Source: Flammulina velutipes
Taxonomy: Eukaryota > Basidiomycota > Agaricomycetes > Agaricales > Physalacriaceae
Reading direction: 5' to 3'
DNA length: 64,000 nt
NCBI GenBank assembly: GCA_011800155.1
Contig: CM022374.1
Span: forward strand, 2,418,001-2,482,000
Part shown: piece by piece, positions 61,946-64,000 of the stretch
Layout: each line of letters opens with the position of its first letter
Numbering within the stretch: position 1 is the first letter of the stretch
The notes under the pieces: generated by a model
The model's database searches: none
Told to the model about the DNA's origin: nothing
The model's input: only the letters and a program-made list of their open reading frames with translations
Translations under genes and position numbers: made by a program

Positions 61946-62787
61946 CAGTCGCACAAATAGCGACGTTTCGGTCACAACTCGGGAAACCTTCAGTCATATC
62001 ATCTCTGCGCCTCTGGAAATCTCACTCACAATGTCGTTATACCAAATCCTAATACTTACTATTTCTCACTTGCATGTCGTTTTCGTATCCGCTTTAGCCT
62101 TTCGCTTTCTGCTGCATTGCTTTCTTCCTTCTTATTGTAGCACACTTAACCTGCTCGTCGCAATGTATCACTACTACTTCGTCTAATCAATACCCTCGCT
62201 CTTACTAAGCTTCTTAAATTTGACCTTGTAGGGATGGCGCGCTCTGGCGCTGGTCGGAGAGGTACGCACATTTTATGATTTTATTGAGTACATTTAAGTA
62301 TAGATCCACTTTCAGAAAAATAAATTAAGAGATCGACGTCGCCTCTCGACGATTTTACCCATTTCGGGGAGCGAGCGGAGCTCTCAACGTCACACGCCCA
62401 CGTCGCTTGCGATTGGCCGATTCCATACGATGACTTGTCCCAGTTGCCCACAACTTGGGGGCGTGTACATAAGCAACTTCAGACTTCGTTCTGCTCCCGA
62501 TTGGGCAGGTGTTCGTAAATAGAAAAGTGTTCTGCGACCATCGTCTTGAAGGCGTACACAAGCTCTGCTCTTGACCGAGTGGGTGTGAGTATATTTGAAT
62601 GTGACGCCACAGAATATTACGGAGCACAACAAAAGATATATTGCCTAAAAATACAAGTTTGCTATTGATCAATGCCACGACATCGATACGAACACCCAAA
62701 AGTAGACTACAACTACATCGAAAGATCAATAATGATACACTGCACCTCGCCCCAGGTCGCAATCAAGTCTGCAAAATCTGCCCCTCC
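61946..62787. other. Region between convergent genes
   Basis: 3' flanks of two convergent genes. Only ORFs without features are seen. Confidence 0.5.
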
Positions 62788-64000
62788 TCATGTATGCATC
62801 CTCTTTGCACTAGATCCAGCCCCCTCGTCGTTAGCCTCCCGCGGTCGCTTCCATCCACCCAAAGCCGTGTACGGCTCTCGAAAGTACATCCCGACGTCAG
62901 GTTTCTTTGCAGACGACCTCAAGCGTGGTGGCAGCGCACCCGCAGGCGCACCATACATGTCCATACCCATACCCGGTTTCTTCGTCTTATACTAGAAACC
63001 AATCAGCATATTCACCAATACTAAATCTTCGGCAACTTACAGTCTCCAGCTCTGGCTTGCCCCGCCATTTCGCGAGCGCTTCGCAAAACCGAACAGCAGC
63101 ACGCTCAACAGGCTCGGCAGGATACTGCCACGCCAGGTCCTCCATATGTGTCGCAAGATCAGGCGTCGACGCGGGGATGTCGTAAAACTGCACGAAACGA
63201 AACGAGGCAGACATTAGCGAAATGGCCCCGCACGTAAAAGAAAACAAGACACTCGTACCTTCCTCAACCTGTCGTCCATCTCCATCTCGAACTCTGCCTC
63301 TGCCTCGCCCTTCCTCAATGGTGCACCCGGTCTCAAGCTCGGGAAGAGTATCCTCGCCGCGTCGCTGAGAGTTGGCAGCTCATCAGGTTCAAAATCCTCG
63401 AAATCCTTCTCGATTCCATCCACTTCCCGTCCTTCAATTATGCCGAGGCCCACTGTCAAAAGACACTCGACGGCATTGGCGCCCTTCCATTCGCTCGCCA
63501 GATACCCCTCTAACGCCGCCCGAGTCAACAATCCAGATAGAAGCATGTACCATTGCCGTGTGGGTCTCAGAGTCATCCCATACGCCTTCTGCTGTGCCTC
63601 CTCTATCGCACGGAGCGTCGATGTCGAAGCAGGCTGTGGCAAGGGAGACAGCTCGCCATAGCTCCTCCCACCGAACGCGTCGTCCTGCCGCTTCGGTATG
63701 GGCGGTGGCGAATCTAGACCTGCATCTTCCCTGGCTTCTCTTCCCAGCTCAGATGCCACCAGCGCTGATAGACGCAAAAAGCGGGGGATGAGGGTTGCCA
63801 GTTTGGTATTGCCTGCTCCCGGTCTTTTGTCGCCTGAACTGTCTTCGTCTCTGCGCCTGAGGACGCTGCCTGTTGCTGAAGACCTGGCGAGACCAGAGCC
63901 TATTCCGCTGCCATCTTGCCAGCCGGTAATGCCACCTCCATCTGCACTCATGCCGGCCACAGTGCCCTTCCAAGTTGGAGCTCTGGTTCGCTTGGACCGA
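62788..64000 (-). CDS. Conserved agaricomycete protein of unknown function, 5' end beyond window
   Basis: The frame is open from the right edge (RSKRTRAPTWKGTVAG) leftwards, so the true start lies outside. Visible features: a Gly/Ser-rich stretch, then a helical region KLATLIPRFLRLSALVASEL, PIPKRQDDAFGG, a core LRPTRQWYMLLSGLLTRAAL with EGYLASEWKG and ECLLTVGLGI, and an acidic linker (DFEDFEPDELP). Two introns (about 63258-63192 and 63040-62993) join FYDIPASTPDLATHMEDLAW, ERAAVRFCEALAKWRGKPEL and YKTKKPGMGMDMYG. The end is Gly/Pro/Arg-rich and stops at 62788. I do not recognise a named domain. The hydrophobic core could be buried helices rather than membrane spans. Confidence 0.65.

Overview
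This 64 kb window comes from a filamentous basidiomycete, most likely an agaricomycete. Nearly every gene is cut by many introns of about 45-60 nt. Several protein families are typical of mushroom-forming fungi: a Clp1-like protein, a Plavaka-type transposase, a DUF6698 protein and a PRiA4_ORF3-MYND fusion. No prokaryotic or organellar features are present. All gene models were made by eye from splice signals and conserved motifs, with no transcript or database support.

Layout. 1-5000 (-) is a paladin-like protein with three CX5R phosphatase-like motifs, running off the left edge. It is divergent from a glycosyltransferase resembling the N-terminal half of plant L-arabinokinase (5144-7230). 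A His/Cys-rich putative regulator (8069-9665) and a Zn2Cys6 factor (10682-11486) follow, then about 2.8 kb with a decayed two-finger C2H2 gene. Next come a cytochrome P450 (14319-16557), a small two-exon ORF, a Clp1-like protein (17598-18790), tRNA-Val, a costars protein (19720-20059, -) and an intron-containing tRNA-Thr.

20371-30741 is the most interesting region. A minus-strand gene for a PRiA4_ORF3-MYND protein is split by two insertions. The first, 20757-28260, is a 7.5 kb element carrying two head-to-head genes (DUF6698 protein and Plavaka-type transposase). It is flanked by a perfect 10-bp direct repeat and sits inside what would be a 47-nt intron. The second, 29202-30596, is a 1.4 kb foldback (giant hairpin) element flanked by a 7-bp direct repeat and sitting in a coding exon. 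In both cases, conceptually removing the insert and one repeat copy leaves an open, family-like reading frame.

30808-40329 holds a possibly frameshifted hypothetical gene, a Crz1-like C2H2 factor, an ICMT-type methyltransferase, a Gly/Ser-rich conserved protein and a TPR protein. 40474-51900 holds a secretory alkaline phosphatase (with a 15-nt microexon), a PLPBP/YggS protein with a probable mitochondrial presequence, an alpha/beta hydrolase, a second identical tRNA-Val, an SPFH/band-7 protein and TFIIF beta. 52103-64000 holds a Zn2Cys6 fungal_trans factor whose zinc cluster needs a 6-nt microexon, two C2H2 factors, and a conserved protein of unknown function that runs off the right edge.

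The genes do not form one pathway. Most are housekeeping genes or transcription regulators. The notable biology is the nested mobile-element history of one locus and the unusual splicing of several genes.
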